The translations under genes were made by a program, and so were the position numbers. DNA of 64,000 nt from Roseiarcus sp963783175. GTDB lineage: Bacteria > Pseudomonadota > Alphaproteobacteria > Rhizobiales > Beijerinckiaceae. Numbering within the stretch: position 1 is the first letter of the stretch; every line of letters begins with the position of its first letter. The DNA lies in assembly GCA_963783175.1 (NCBI GenBank), contig CAWANG010000048.1, forward strand, positions 62,001 through 126,000, read 5' to 3'. This document shows, piece by piece, positions 44,601-52,852 of the stretch. A model generated the notes under the pieces. It saw nothing but the letters and a program-made list of their open reading frames with translations. It searched no databases and had not been told where the DNA came from.

Positions 44601-44775
44601 CCGGCGCGGCGCCCGACTGGGTGATGAGCACCTGAACGATCGGAATATCGATGTTCGGAAAGCGGGTGACCGACATCGTCCGGAAGCTGACGAGGCCGAG
44701 AACCATCAAGACCGCAAACGCCACCGCGGCCGGTATAGGCCGGCGGATCGACCAGGCCGAGACGTTGAGCCGCAT
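41632..44775 (-). CDS. RND multidrug efflux permease (AcrB/HAE1 family)
   Basis: A 1047-aa inner-membrane proton-driven pump subunit with 12 membrane segments and two large periplasmic domains. N-terminus MRLNVSAWSIRRPIPAAVAFAVL, FPNIDIPIVQVLITQSGAAPAELESQVTKKVEDAV, the proton-relay LVTGILVDDAIVEIENI (Asp pair in TM4), GRALLAIELPPGSRLDDTDRV, and the second-half IMLMGIVTKNAIMLVDFA equivalents. Sequence style is closer to the heavy-metal/hydrophobic-drug HAE1 or MexF-like branch without further certainty. It is the last gene of a tetR-adaptor-permease operon (13 bp after the adaptor); no outer-membrane channel gene is adjacent. Confidence 0.95.
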   Translation of the reverse strand: MRLNVSAWSIRRPIPAAVAFAVLMVLGLVSFRTMSVTRFPNIDIPIVQVLITQSGAAPAELESQVTKKVEDAVASVNGVWHIISTVTDGSSSTVIQFTVGSVDIDRALNDVKDQIAKIRSDLPRTIDEPIISRIDIEGLPIVTYAASAPGLSVEQLSWFIDDSVARDLQSIRGVGEVKRFGGVDREIRVSLDPEKLLALGVTAATVNEQVRADNVDLGGGRGEVAGQEQAIRTLAGARKLDDLAALPIALPGGRKVRLDELATVTDGAAEPRTFTRLFDEPIVAFGVTRAKGASDVTVDQLIAKRLAAIEAAHPEVKFTKVDTQVDSELGNYHSTMETLIEGALLAVVVVFIFLRDLRATLVTAVALPLSVIPTFWAMDAIGFSLNLVSLLAITLVTGILVDDAIVEIENIVRHMRMGKSAYRASLEAADEIGLAVIAISLSIAAIFSPVSFMGGIAGQYFRQFGLTVAIAVMFSLMVARFVTPVIAAYFLRAPHGHAHRDGAVMRFYTRLVRGSLSHRWLTLFAGALIFAASLWSTQLLPSGFIPADDYGRALLAIELPPGSRLDDTDRVTRAISDKLRAMPEVRSALIFGGKILGGADDEPRKATIVINFVPKSEREATEKDLQLRIGAILANQPDIRYWFLKDNGQRDLQLIIAGPDIDVINTTANQIASEMRSIPTIENPISTAELDRPELRITPKPQVAADLGVSTEALSDTIRVATLGDIDANLAKFNAGERLIPIRVELDEAARAHVGLLENLRLATGSGATTPLSVVADFSVSHGPTAINRYDRTRRVTIEGDLRGDAALGAAVAAIRALPTASHLPPGVEIRETGDVEIMSEVFASFAAAMGAGLMMVYGLLVLLFGSFLQPITILISLPLSIGGAIIALLITHKAMSMPVVIGILMLMGIVTKNAIMLVDFAVEEIGRGSPRLEALVEAGRKRARPIVMTTIAMAAGMFPSALGLGDGGGFRSPMAIAVIGGLVMSTMLSLVFVPAVFTVMDDIGRLAWRGFSRFVGDKDEPHPPVHAGPAPVIRPRPAPDVSIAAE

Positions 44776-44788
44776 GGGGAAGAGCCTC

Positions 44789-46051
44789 CTAGCCGCCCGC
44801 CGAAGCCGCCGCTTCGGGGACCGGACGCACGCGGTCGCCCGGCCGCAGGAACGAGGCGGCGCGGGCCACCACGCTCTCGCCCGCGGCGACGCCGCTCTCG
44901 ATCTCGACCGAATCGCCGTCCACGATGCCCGGCCTCACCTGCCGCTCCTCGACCTTGCCGTCGCGCACGACGTAGAGGCGCGCCGAATCGCCCTCGCGCT
45001 CGAACGCGGTCGCCGGCGCCCCGACGCCGTCGCGGCGAATCAGCTCGACACGGCCCGAGGCGAAGGCGCCGATATGGGCGCGGCTGACGTCCTCGAGCGC
45101 GATCCTGACCTTGCCGGTGCGGCTCGCCTTGTCGACCTCCTGGTTGACGAGGCGCACCCGCCCAGCGACCGCGCCCTCGACGCCCGGCAGCTTCAGTTCC
45201 GCCGGCATGCCGACGGCGAGCCGCGCCAGCGACTGCTCGGGCACGTCGGCCTCGAGATCGACCGCGCCGTCCTCGATGATCCGGAAAAGCGGCTCGCCGG
45301 CGCTGGAAGCGTCGGCGCCGAGCTTGGCCGAGCGCCGGCTGACGATTCCCGCGACAGGCGCCTTGACCTCCGTCCGGTCGATGCGCACCAGGAGCTCCTG
45401 CCGTTCGGCGTCGCGGCTCTTGCGATCGGCCTCGGCGACGCTGAGCGCGTTCTGGGCGGCGGCGAGCTGGGCCTGAGCCGTCTTCATCGCCGTCTCGCGC
45501 TGCTCGATGGTCGAGACCGCCATCACGCCGCCGGCGAGCTTGCGCGCGCGGTCGAAATCGTCGCTCGCGAATTGCAACTGCGCCTGCGACTGGGCGATCA
45601 TGCTCTGCGCCTGGTCGATCGCCGCGTCGGCGCGCCGGGTCGCGGCGTCGTTCTCCGCCACGAGCGCGTCGAGCTGGGTGCGATCGAGCCGGGCGAGCAC
45701 CTGCCCTTGCTTGACCCGATCGCCGTCCTCCGCGTCGACCTCGACGATCGTGAGCCCGTCGATGCGGGCCGCCACTTGCGCTTCCTCGCGCGCGACCAGG
45801 GTTCCCGACACGAACAGGCGGTCGACGAATTCCCGCTTCGCCGCAGGGACGACGGTGACCGCCGGCGGTTCGACCGCGCGCGGCTGATCGGCCGCAACCG
45901 TCGCCGGCGCCGGGCAGGATGCAACCTTGCCGGGGGCGATTTTCGCCATCAGCGCGGGCGGCATAGCGCAGGGAGCAACCACGCTCCCCGCCCAGACGCA
46001 TCCGAGCGCCGCGACCGCGACGACGACGGCAACGATCGGCGCGTGGCGCAT
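44789..46051 (-). CDS. RND efflux periplasmic adaptor (membrane fusion protein)
   Basis: A 420-aa adaptor linking the RND pump to the outer-membrane channel. The N-terminus is a membrane anchor or signal (about 1-25). The barrel-sandwich hybrid halves bracket a long alpha-hairpin coiled coil rich in Ala/Gln/Arg (about 150-235: VAENDAATRRADAAIDQAQSM, SDDFDRARKLAGG, AQAQLAAAQNALSVAEADRKSR), ending TEVKAPVAGIVSRRSAKLGADAS, the MFP signature. A beta-barrel and membrane-proximal domain follow. It lies between its TetR regulator (2 bp) and the permease (13 bp). Confidence 0.93.
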   Translation of the reverse strand: MRHAPIVAVVVAVAALGCVWAGSVVAPCAMPPALMAKIAPGKVASCPAPATVAADQPRAVEPPAVTVVPAAKREFVDRLFVSGTLVAREEAQVAARIDGLTIVEVDAEDGDRVKQGQVLARLDRTQLDALVAENDAATRRADAAIDQAQSMIAQSQAQLQFASDDFDRARKLAGGVMAVSTIEQRETAMKTAQAQLAAAQNALSVAEADRKSRDAERQELLVRIDRTEVKAPVAGIVSRRSAKLGADASSAGEPLFRIIEDGAVDLEADVPEQSLARLAVGMPAELKLPGVEGAVAGRVRLVNQEVDKASRTGKVRIALEDVSRAHIGAFASGRVELIRRDGVGAPATAFEREGDSARLYVVRDGKVEERQVRPGIVDGDSVEIESGVAAGESVVARAASFLRPGDRVRPVPEAAASAGG

Positions 46052-46053
46052 CG

Positions 46054-46686
46054 TCAGGCCTCCTCGCCGGCCGAAAGCTTGCCGGCGAATAGCGCCTTGA
46101 GAACGCTGATCGCCACCGGCGCCTCTGCTTCGGCATCGAAATCAGGCTCGATCGCGATGCGCTTGAAAAGACCCGCGACGAAGGTGAAAAAGAACCGCGC
46201 GCCAAAACGCGAATCGAGCCGGGGCGAGGCGACGCCCGCCGCCTTCGCCGCGTCCATGAGTTTCTCCACCCCATGAAGGACGTCGGCGTCGATCTGGCGC
46301 GAGAGCGCCGCCACCCTCTCGTTGCGGCCGGCCTCGGCCCAGATCTCGACAATCAGGCGCGCCTTTTCGGGCGGCTTGTCGAGGACATGGCGGCGCAACG
46401 CGGCGCACATCGCCTCCATGATATCGCCTTTGTCGGCCAAGAGCTCGGCGAAGGCTTGCGCGCGTCCAGCCTGGTCGACCGCGCACAGACCCTCGATGAT
46501 CGCCTCTTTGGAAGGGAAGTAGCGGTAGAGATTGCCGGGGCTCATGCCGAGCTCGTCGGCGACATGCTGCATCGTCGCGGCGTGAAAGCCGTGACTGACA
46601 AAGGCGCGCTCGGCGCCTTCCAGAATCCGCTCGCGCCGCTCGGCGTCTGCAGGCCGGCGCCCTGCCGGCAAAGAAGCGAACGACAT
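46054..46686 (-). CDS. TetR-family repressor of the RND operon
   Basis: A 210-aa regulator (214 if the ATG at 46698 is used). The HTH (about 20-65) has RRERILEGAERAFVSHGFHAATMQHVADELGMSPGNLYRYFPSKEAIIEG in pieces. The ligand domain is helical. It is the first gene of the RND operon. A 24-bp near-perfect palindrome (46697-46720) overlaps the upstream ATG, so ATG 46686 (MSFASLPAG) is the more likely start, with the palindrome as its operator in the promoter. Auto-repression with drug release is the expected logic. Confidence 0.88.
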   Translation of the reverse strand: MSFASLPAGRRPADAERRERILEGAERAFVSHGFHAATMQHVADELGMSPGNLYRYFPSKEAIIEGLCAVDQAGRAQAFAELLADKGDIMEAMCAALRRHVLDKPPEKARLIVEIWAEAGRNERVAALSRQIDADVLHGVEKLMDAAKAAGVASPRLDSRFGARFFFTFVAGLFKRIAIEPDFDAEAEAPVAISVLKALFAGKLSAGEEA

Positions 46687-46696
46687 GGCGAGACTC

Positions 46697-46720
46697 ATGA
46701 GAATGAATGTTCATTCTCAT
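46697..46720. promoter_or_regulatory. Probable operator for the RND-operon TetR repressor
   Basis: ATGAGAATGAAT-GTTCATTCTCAT is an imperfect palindrome (11 of 12 paired bases) immediately upstream of the tetR start at 46686. Its half-site GAATGAAC is typical of TetR operators. It overlaps the alternative ATG at 46698, which argues against that start. Confidence 0.72.
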
Positions 46721-46818
46721 GAAGAGCCGCGATTGTGGCGCATTGGTGGCGACCACCGCAATTGCCGGCCTCAGAGGAGCCGCGCTGCGGCCTCCAGCGT
46801 GCGCCGAACGCCGCTCCC

Positions 46819-48063
46819 TCAGGACGAGGGCGTGGCGCTTTTCGCCGCCCGGATCTTTCCCGGCGCGGTCGGCAGGAGGGCGCCCAAGAGGCCGACCGCC
46901 GGCAGGAAGGCGCAGACCTGATAGACGAAGGTTAGGCTGGTACGGTCCGCGAGCGCGCCCAGTAGCGCCGCGCCGATGCCGCCGAGGCCGAACGACAGGC
47001 CGAAGAAAAGGCCCGCGACCGCGCCGACATTGCCCGGCGTCAGCTCCTGCGCATAGACCACGATCGCCGAGAAGGCCGACGAGATGATGAGCCCGATCGC
47101 GATTGAATTGATCGCGGTCGCCACGAGTCCGAGGTGCGGCAGCAGCAGCGTGAACGGAAGGACGCCGAGGATCGAGCCCCAGATGACGTATTTGGCGCCG
47201 ATCCGATCGGCGATCGGACCGCCGAGGAACGTGCCGGCGGCGACGGAGGCGAGAAAGACGAACAGCATGAGCTGCGACGTCTGCAGCGAAACGGCGAACG
47301 TCTGCATCAAGTAGAAGGTGTAGTAGCTGCCGATGCTGGCGAGATAGAGCACCTTCGAGAACAGCATGATGATCAGCACCGCGAGCGTGCGAATGACCAC
47401 GGCGCGCGGCAGGGTTTCGCGCGGCGCCGCGTCGACGATCTTCGGCTTCGCCCGATGGGAGGCGTACCAGCGGCTGACCCCGGTCAAGATGACGATCGCG
47501 GCGAGAGCGAAAGCGGTGAATGCGAGGACCGAGTGTTGCCCGAACGGCACGACGACGAAGGCGGCGAGCAGCGGCCCGGTCGACTGGCCGAAATTCCCGC
47601 CGACCTGGAACAGGCTCTGGGCGAAGCCGTGCCGGCCGCCCGAGGCCGCCCGGGCGACGCGCGAAGCCTCGGGATGAAAGACGGCGCTGCCGACGCCGAT
47701 CAGCGCCACCGCGGCAAGCAGCAGCGGATACGTGTCGGCGAAGGCGAGGCCGACGAGGCCGATCAGCGTGAACGCCATGCCGGCCGGCAGGAGCGCGTTC
47801 ATCGGCCTGCGGTCGGTGACAAGACCGATGAACGGCTGGAGCAGGGAGGCGGTGGCCTGGAACACGAAGGTGATGACGCCGGTCTGGAAGAAGCTCAGCG
47901 CCATCTTGTCGCGAAACACCGGATAGAGCGCCGGCGCCAGCGACTGCATGACATCGTTGAGCATGTGCGAGGCGCTGATCGCCATCAAGACGCCGAGCGT
48001 CGCGGTCTGGGCGCCCCGGCGCGTTGTCGCGGCGCCCTCGGCATAGGTCGGCGCTGTGGTCAT
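46819..48063 (-). CDS. MFS transporter, Fsr (fosmidomycin-resistance)-like
   Basis: A 414-aa major facilitator with 12 membrane segments (434 aa with the start at 48123). The Fsr-type N-terminus is ISASHMLNDVMQSLAPALYPVFRDKMALSFFQTGVITFVFQ, then LLQPFIGLVTDRRP (motif A-like) and GSAVFHPEASRVARAASGGRHGFAQSLFQVGGNFGQSTGPL, all close to E. coli Fsr. It probably exports an antibiotic-like compound. ATG 48063 is preferred because the frame up to 48123 crosses the infC terminator hairpin (48097-48118). It is transcribed away from the RND operon in the same direction. Confidence 0.9.
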   Translation of the reverse strand: MTTAPTYAEGAATTRRGAQTATLGVLMAISASHMLNDVMQSLAPALYPVFRDKMALSFFQTGVITFVFQATASLLQPFIGLVTDRRPMNALLPAGMAFTLIGLVGLAFADTYPLLLAAVALIGVGSAVFHPEASRVARAASGGRHGFAQSLFQVGGNFGQSTGPLLAAFVVVPFGQHSVLAFTAFALAAIVILTGVSRWYASHRAKPKIVDAAPRETLPRAVVIRTLAVLIIMLFSKVLYLASIGSYYTFYLMQTFAVSLQTSQLMLFVFLASVAAGTFLGGPIADRIGAKYVIWGSILGVLPFTLLLPHLGLVATAINSIAIGLIISSAFSAIVVYAQELTPGNVGAVAGLFFGLSFGLGGIGAALLGALADRTSLTFVYQVCAFLPAVGLLGALLPTAPGKIRAAKSATPSS

Positions 48064-48088
48064 AGTCCCCGGCCCTCCGCGGCCGCGC

Positions 48089-48118
48089 AAAAAAACAGTC
48101 CCTCGGGGCGGAGGGACT
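48089..48118 (-). terminator. Rho-independent terminator of infC
   Basis: On the minus strand AGTCCCTC-CGCCCC-GAGGGACT forms a perfect 8-bp stem and is followed, one base later, by seven T (plus-strand A run 48089-48095). It lies about 90 bp past the infC stop at 48209. The MFS gene starts just beyond it. Confidence 0.88.
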
Positions 48119-48208
48119 AACATGTTAGTACAGGAACCAACGCGCCAGCGCCACCGGCGGCGCGCCCGGGCAGCTTCAATTCCCCGTGACCCGAGACGCG
48201 CCGCGAAC

Positions 48209-48748
48209 CTACCTCGGCGCCAGCACCATGGTCATCTGGCGGCCTTCCATCAACGGTTCGGCCTCGACCTTGGCGATTGGCGCGGTCTCGGTCCTGACCC
48301 GCTGCAGAAGCTTGAAGCCGATATCCTGGTGGGCCATCTCGCGGCCGCGAAACCGCAGCGTCACCTTGACCTTGTCGCCCTCGTCGAAGAACCGGCGCAC
48401 CGAGCGCATCTTCACTTCGTAGTCGTGGTCGTCGATGCCCGGCCTGAGCTTGATCTCCTTGACCTCGACCACTTTCTGACGCTTGCGCGCCTCGGCCGAC
48501 TTCTTCTGCTCGAGAAAGCGGTACTTGCCGAAATCGAGGATCTTGCAGACTGGCGGGGTCGCGTTGGGGACGATTTCGACCAGGTCGAGCGAAGCGTCGT
48601 CGGCGAGCTGCTGGGCGTCTGTGAGATTGACGACGCCGCGATTTTGCCCCTCGGCGTCGATCAGTTGAACCTGGATGGCGCGAATATCGCGATTGGTGCG
48701 CGGGCCGCCCTTCTCCGGCTGCGCGGTTGCCTTCATAGGTCGACGAAT
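48209..48748 (-). CDS. infC: Translation initiation factor IF-3, probable ATT start
   Basis: IF-3 binds the 30S subunit and proofreads the start codon and initiator tRNA. The product has the N-domain (GPRTNRDIRAIQVQLIDAEGQNRG), linker helix (KKSAEARKRQKVVEVKEIKLRP) and C-domain (HDYEVKMRSVRRFFDEGDKVKVTLRFRGREMAH). The frame begins GTG GCC ATT CGT CGA CCT ATG. AGGAG is seven bases before the ATT and only one before the GTG, so the start is most likely ATT at 48748, giving MRRP, the usual alphaproteobacterial N-terminus. Initiation at ATT is the known autoregulatory device of infC. rpmI/rplT do not follow. An ATG at 48736 is the other candidate. Confidence 0.92.
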   Translation of the reverse strand: MRRPMKATAQPEKGGPRTNRDIRAIQVQLIDAEGQNRGVVNLTDAQQLADDASLDLVEIVPNATPPVCKILDFGKYRFLEQKKSAEARKRQKVVEVKEIKLRPGIDDHDYEVKMRSVRRFFDEGDKVKVTLRFRGREMAHQDIGFKLLQRVRTETAPIAKVEAEPLMEGRQMTMVLAPR

Positions 48749-48938
48749 GGCCACTCTCCTGTTGCTAGCGTTAAAAGGCGCGCCGTCTTGTTAAGGACGC
48801 ACGCAAACCCCCCGCACAGAGCCAAAGCCCTGCGGACCCCTAGAAATGGGTCAGAAAGGGTACGAAGTCAATCGCCGCGAGGGCTCGCCGGTTCCGGCGA
48901 ATCGCCTGATTTTTCGCTTGCTCTCCCGCGCCCGGCGC

Positions 48939-50840
48939 TCATTCCTCCGCAAACCCCGCCTTGCGCAAGCCTTCGTCCCGAGTCGGGATGTCGTAGGGGA
49001 CGTGCTCTCGGAACCATTTGATGGTGAAGCTCGGATTGAGACGAAGGGTTTCGGCGACGTACGGCTTCGCCTCGTCCATCTTGCCCAAGAGCGCATAGGA
49101 AGCGGCGAGGTTTGCGTAGTTCCAGTAGGTGTGATCGCCCGCATCGAGCGACTTTTTATATTCGACGATCGCCGCTTCGGGACGACCAGAGCCAATTTCT
49201 ATGTCGCCGAGGTTCGTATCCCAGATCGTCCTAGTCGGATCATGCGGGCTCAACCGAATCGCCTGTTGCGCGTCGGATTTGGCCTGGTCGAAATGGCCGA
49301 GAGCTATTTCCGTGATCGCTCGCGCAGCGTAGACATTTGGATTGTTTGGATTGGCGGCGACGCCGGCGTTGGCGGCGCTGAGCGCCTCGTCAAAGCGGTG
49401 CGTGATGCTCAAGTACAAGCTCTTAAACAGGTGCGGTTGGTCGTAATCCGGAGCCAGGGCGATCGCGCGGTCCGCCTGACCGAGTATTTTGGCGTTGTAA
49501 TCGGTTTCAGAATTTCCCCATCCAAAGAGAGCCTCCTGCCAGTATGTCGAAACATCACCGGCGATTGCCCTGGCGTTGTTCGGGTCGATCGCGAGCGCCT
49601 GTTCGAACAAGGTCCGCGCCGCATCGAACTTTTCCTTGCTGGAAAAATTAGCCGGGTCATTCAGGAGCCCCCAACCGCGCATCGCGAGATCGTTCGCATC
49701 CGGGTTGGTCGAGCGGGCGCCCTTCGTCGCCTCCGCCTTGACAAGTTCGACGCCCAACGTGTTGGCCAGCCGCACGACGATCTGATCCTGCAGCTTGAAC
49801 AGATCGGCCACGTCCTCCTCGAATCGCTCGGCCCAGAGGTGCGCTCCGGATTCGGCGTCGATCAGTTGCGCGTTGACCCGCACCCGATTTTGGTCGCGCT
49901 GCACCGAGCCTTCGAGCACGTAGCGAACGCCGAGCTCCTTGCCGATCTGCCTAGCGTCGATCGGCTTGCCCTTGTAGGCGAAAGCCGTGTTGCGGGCGAT
50001 CACGAAGCTGTCGTGGATGCGAGACAAGTCCGTGGTGAGATTTTCCGTTATACCGTCGGCGAAATAGTCTTGGGCGGGATCGTTGGAGAGATTGGTGAAG
50101 GGCAGTACGACGATGGAAAGATGCGCGGCCTGCGCCGGTCTCGTCAGGCGGCCGCCGAGCACGGCCCAGCCGCCGGCGGCGGCCAGAAAGAGAAGAGCGG
50201 CAATCGCGGCGAGCGCGGGCCAACGCGAAGACCAGCCGCTGGTCCTCGGCGGGGGGATCGCGCTCTCCGGCCTGACCGTGGCGATGGATGCTGGCGCTGG
50301 CTTGGCCTCAGCCGGCTGGCCGACTTCCAGCGAATACGCGTGCACAGGCTCGGCGATGTTCTTGAGCTGTGTCGCGCCGAGATCGCTGACCTTGAGATCG
50401 AGCCGCTGTTTGACCTGCCGATAGGCGTCCTCAGACAGACAGATCGCGCCGGGCTGGCATATGCCTTCAAGGCGGGCGGCGATGTTGACGCCGTCGCCCA
50501 TCAGGTCGCCGTCGCTCTCCTCGACGACGTCGCCTAAGTGAATGCCGACGCGAAACTCGATGCGCTTTTCAGGCGGCAGACCCATGTTGCGCTCGACCAT
50601 GCCGGTCTGCGCCTCGATCGCGCAGCGCACCGCGTCGACCACGCTCCTGAATTCGATGATCGAGCCGTCGCCGGTGCGCTTGACGATGCGCCCGTGATGC
50701 ACCGAGATGATCGGGTCAAAGAGATCGCTGCGAAGGGTTCTCAGGCGCGCGAGGATGCGGTCCTCGTCCAGGCCGGCGAGGCGGCTGTAACCGACGACAT
50801 CGGATACCAGGATGGCAGCGAGCTTCCGGGTTTCGCTCAT
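48939..50840 (-). CDS. Class III adenylate/guanylate cyclase with TolB-like and TPR domains
   Basis: A 633-aa protein. Residues about 1-170 are a class III cyclase (AILVSDVVGYSRLAG with the metal Asp, RTGDGSIIEFRSVVDAVRCA, GIHLGDVVEESDGDLMGDGVNIAARL). A linker and one membrane segment (about 207-228, PALAAIAALLFLAAAGGWAVL) follow. The periplasmic-side half has a TolB-like FlgO domain (SIVVLPFTNLSNDPAQDYFADGITENL) and TPRs (ALAIDPNNARAIAG, AGVAANPNNPNVYAARAITEIALGHFDQA, KKSLDAGDHTYWNYANLAASYALLG). This layout is common in Bradyrhizobium-like genomes. It would make cAMP, and a perfect CRP-type site exists at 57.96 kb in this window. Confidence 0.93.
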   Translation of the reverse strand: MSETRKLAAILVSDVVGYSRLAGLDEDRILARLRTLRSDLFDPIISVHHGRIVKRTGDGSIIEFRSVVDAVRCAIEAQTGMVERNMGLPPEKRIEFRVGIHLGDVVEESDGDLMGDGVNIAARLEGICQPGAICLSEDAYRQVKQRLDLKVSDLGATQLKNIAEPVHAYSLEVGQPAEAKPAPASIATVRPESAIPPPRTSGWSSRWPALAAIAALLFLAAAGGWAVLGGRLTRPAQAAHLSIVVLPFTNLSNDPAQDYFADGITENLTTDLSRIHDSFVIARNTAFAYKGKPIDARQIGKELGVRYVLEGSVQRDQNRVRVNAQLIDAESGAHLWAERFEEDVADLFKLQDQIVVRLANTLGVELVKAEATKGARSTNPDANDLAMRGWGLLNDPANFSSKEKFDAARTLFEQALAIDPNNARAIAGDVSTYWQEALFGWGNSETDYNAKILGQADRAIALAPDYDQPHLFKSLYLSITHRFDEALSAANAGVAANPNNPNVYAARAITEIALGHFDQAKSDAQQAIRLSPHDPTRTIWDTNLGDIEIGSGRPEAAIVEYKKSLDAGDHTYWNYANLAASYALLGKMDEAKPYVAETLRLNPSFTIKWFREHVPYDIPTRDEGLRKAGFAEE

Positions 50841-51026
50841 TTGCGCCCTCCGGCCGGCCGGAAGCTAGCACAAATAGCGGGATTTAGCAGCCTTATTTGG
50901 GCTCCGATCGTCGCGCGTCCTTGTCATTCAAGAGCGATCGACGGTCGCTGCAAGTTCCATTCGGAATCGAGACTTGATAAGCGTCAATGCTCTGTTCCGG
51001 CGCGAAGTCAGCTCGAGAGGCTCCCC

Positions 51027-52472
51027 ATGCTGTCCAGGCGCGCGATCCTCGCTGGCGGCGCCGCGACCCTGGCGGCGTCGCAAATTCCCGCCCGGGCGCA
51101 GACCTCGTCGCCGCCGACCATCCTTAGGCTCCAGCGGCGCGAGATCGAGGTGAACGGCCGGACGGCGTCGGTGTACGGCATCCGCCAGCCGGACGGGACA
51201 TTCGGCCTCACGACCGACGCCGGCAAGTCCTTTCGCGTTCGGGTCGAGAACGGCATCGATGAACCGAGCCTCATCCATTGGCATGGGCTGACGCCGCCGT
51301 GGCGCCAGGACGGCGTGCCGGGGATTTCGGGGCCGCCAATTCCTCCGGGCAGCAGCGCCGACTACGATTTCCCCCTGCGCTTCGGCGGCACGTTCTGGAT
51401 GCACTCGCATCAGGGCCTGCAGGAGCAACTGCTGATGACGGCGCCGCTCATCATCCGCGATCAGCGCGACCGTGCGGACCAGCAGGAAGTCGTGGTCATG
51501 CTGGCCGATTTCAGCTTCACCCCGCCGGGGCAGATCTTCGAAAGCCTGAAGAAGTCTGGGTCGATGGCCGGCATGGCTGCGTCCGGCGCCGCGCCAGCTC
51601 CGGCGTCCAAGATGTTGGATTCAAAGATGGCGGGCATGGCGATGTCGAAAGGCGCCGCCGCGCCCGACCTCAACGACGTCAAATATGACGCCTTCCTCGC
51701 CAACGACCGCACCCTCGCCGATCCTGAGGTCGTCAAGGTCGCGCCGGGCGGGCTCGTTCTGTTGCGCATCATCAACAGCGCTTCGATGAGCAACTTCCAC
51801 ATCGACCTCGGCAAGCTCGAGGGCGATTTGATCGCGGTCGACGGTTTCGAGGTCGCGCCGGTCCGCGACCACCGCTTTCCGGTCGCGGTGGCGCAGCGCC
51901 TGGACATCCGGGTGACGCTCCCGCCGGGGCCGGGCGCATTTCCGATCCTAGCGTTGTTGGAAGGCGAGCGCGACCAGACCGGAATCGTGCTGCGCGCCGG
52001 AAACGCGACAGTCGGCCGCGCGCCCGTCAAGGCGGAGACGGCCTCGCCGGCGTTGACTCTCGAGCTCGAGAAAAGCCTGCGCGCGTTGCGGCCGCTCAGC
52101 CTCCGCAAGGCGGACCGCGTCCTCACCCTAAACCTCACTGGCGAGATGGCCGGATACGTCTGGTCGATCAACAATGTGGTCTGGAACAAGGACGCTCCGC
52201 CTTTGCCGGTGGCGAAGGGCGAGCGGGTTGAGCTCGTGTTCGTCAACAAGACGCCGATGCCCCACCCGATGCATCTGCATGGCCACGAGTTTCAGGTGGT
52301 CGAGATCGACGGCGTGCGCTTCAGCGGCGCCGTACGCGACACGGTGCTGGTCCTGCCTCGCGGCAAGGTCGTGGTCGCCTTCGACGCCAACAATCCGGGC
52401 TGGTGGGCGCTTCACTGCCACCTGCTCTATCACCTCGACGCCGGCATGTTCACGACTATCCGCTACGTCTGA
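51027..52472 (+). CDS. Tat-exported multicopper oxidase
   Basis: A 481-aa periplasmic laccase-like oxidase with a twin-arginine signal (SRRAILAGGAATLAASQIPARA). All four copper motifs are intact: HWHG (84-87), HSH in WMHSHQG (126-128), HPMHLHGHEF (about 409-418) and HCHLLYHLDAGM (463-474; T1 Cys464 with axial Met). A Met-rich stretch (MAGMAASG, SKMLDSKMAGMAMSKG, about 176-208) suggests Cu(I) handling as in CopA/CueO. It may oxidise Cu(I) and protect the periplasm. The frame upstream of ATG 51027 is antisense to the cyclase and is not coding. Confidence 0.94.
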   Translation: MLSRRAILAGGAATLAASQIPARAQTSSPPTILRLQRREIEVNGRTASVYGIRQPDGTFGLTTDAGKSFRVRVENGIDEPSLIHWHGLTPPWRQDGVPGISGPPIPPGSSADYDFPLRFGGTFWMHSHQGLQEQLLMTAPLIIRDQRDRADQQEVVVMLADFSFTPPGQIFESLKKSGSMAGMAASGAAPAPASKMLDSKMAGMAMSKGAAAPDLNDVKYDAFLANDRTLADPEVVKVAPGGLVLLRIINSASMSNFHIDLGKLEGDLIAVDGFEVAPVRDHRFPVAVAQRLDIRVTLPPGPGAFPILALLEGERDQTGIVLRAGNATVGRAPVKAETASPALTLELEKSLRALRPLSLRKADRVLTLNLTGEMAGYVWSINNVVWNKDAPPLPVAKGERVELVFVNKTPMPHPMHLHGHEFQVVEIDGVRFSGAVRDTVLVLPRGKVVVAFDANNPGWWALHCHLLYHLDAGMFTTIRYV

Positions 52473-52562
52473 GCCAGGCCGCCGCCCCATCGCACTGGCG
52501 CGGGGCGTGGCACTGTGCAATTCTCAACACCGCCAATGAATAAAGCTCAGGAGCGAAACGGG

Positions 52563-52784
52563 ATGGGTAACGTCTATATAGAGCCGCGTCCTAAGGGGCA
52601 TCACGAGGGTGCGCCGATTGAGGATTACGTGATCGAGGATCACAAGGACCACGTTCTCAAGACCTTCAAGACCCAGAAGGAAGCCATCGATTGGGCGAAA
52701 AAGGAGGGCCACCATCCCCTCGTCGCCCGCGTCCGGCACGAGAACAACAAGACGAAGCCAGATCACTGGCGGTCGGCAGGGTAA
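52563..52784 (+). CDS. DUF2188 small protein
   Basis: A 73-aa soluble protein of the DUF2188 type: NVYIEPRPKGHHEGAPIEDYVIEDH, VLKTFKTQKEAIDWAKKEGHHPLVARVRH and a basic end. Such proteins are small beta-alpha folds with no known function, often abundant under stress. ATG 52563 follows CGAAACGGG; ATG 52536 would add nine residues. Confidence 0.82.
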   Translation: MGNVYIEPRPKGHHEGAPIEDYVIEDHKDHVLKTFKTQKEAIDWAKKEGHHPLVARVRHENNKTKPDHWRSAG

Positions 52785-52852
52785 TTCTCCCTACGCTGAC
52801 TGAACTGAGCACGGCGCCCTGCCGATCCGGCAGCCAGGGCGTCATCCACCGC

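Noticed and set aside
44651..46276. A 541-codon plus-strand frame and a 548-codon minus-strand shadow over the same region
   Set aside because: Both overlap the RND adaptor, which has clear family motifs in its own frame.
48846..50537. A 563-codon open frame on the plus strand
   Set aside because: It is exactly antisense to the cyclase/TPR gene, whose domains are clear. The plus-strand product is Arg/Val-rich with no recognisable motif, a common effect of high GC.
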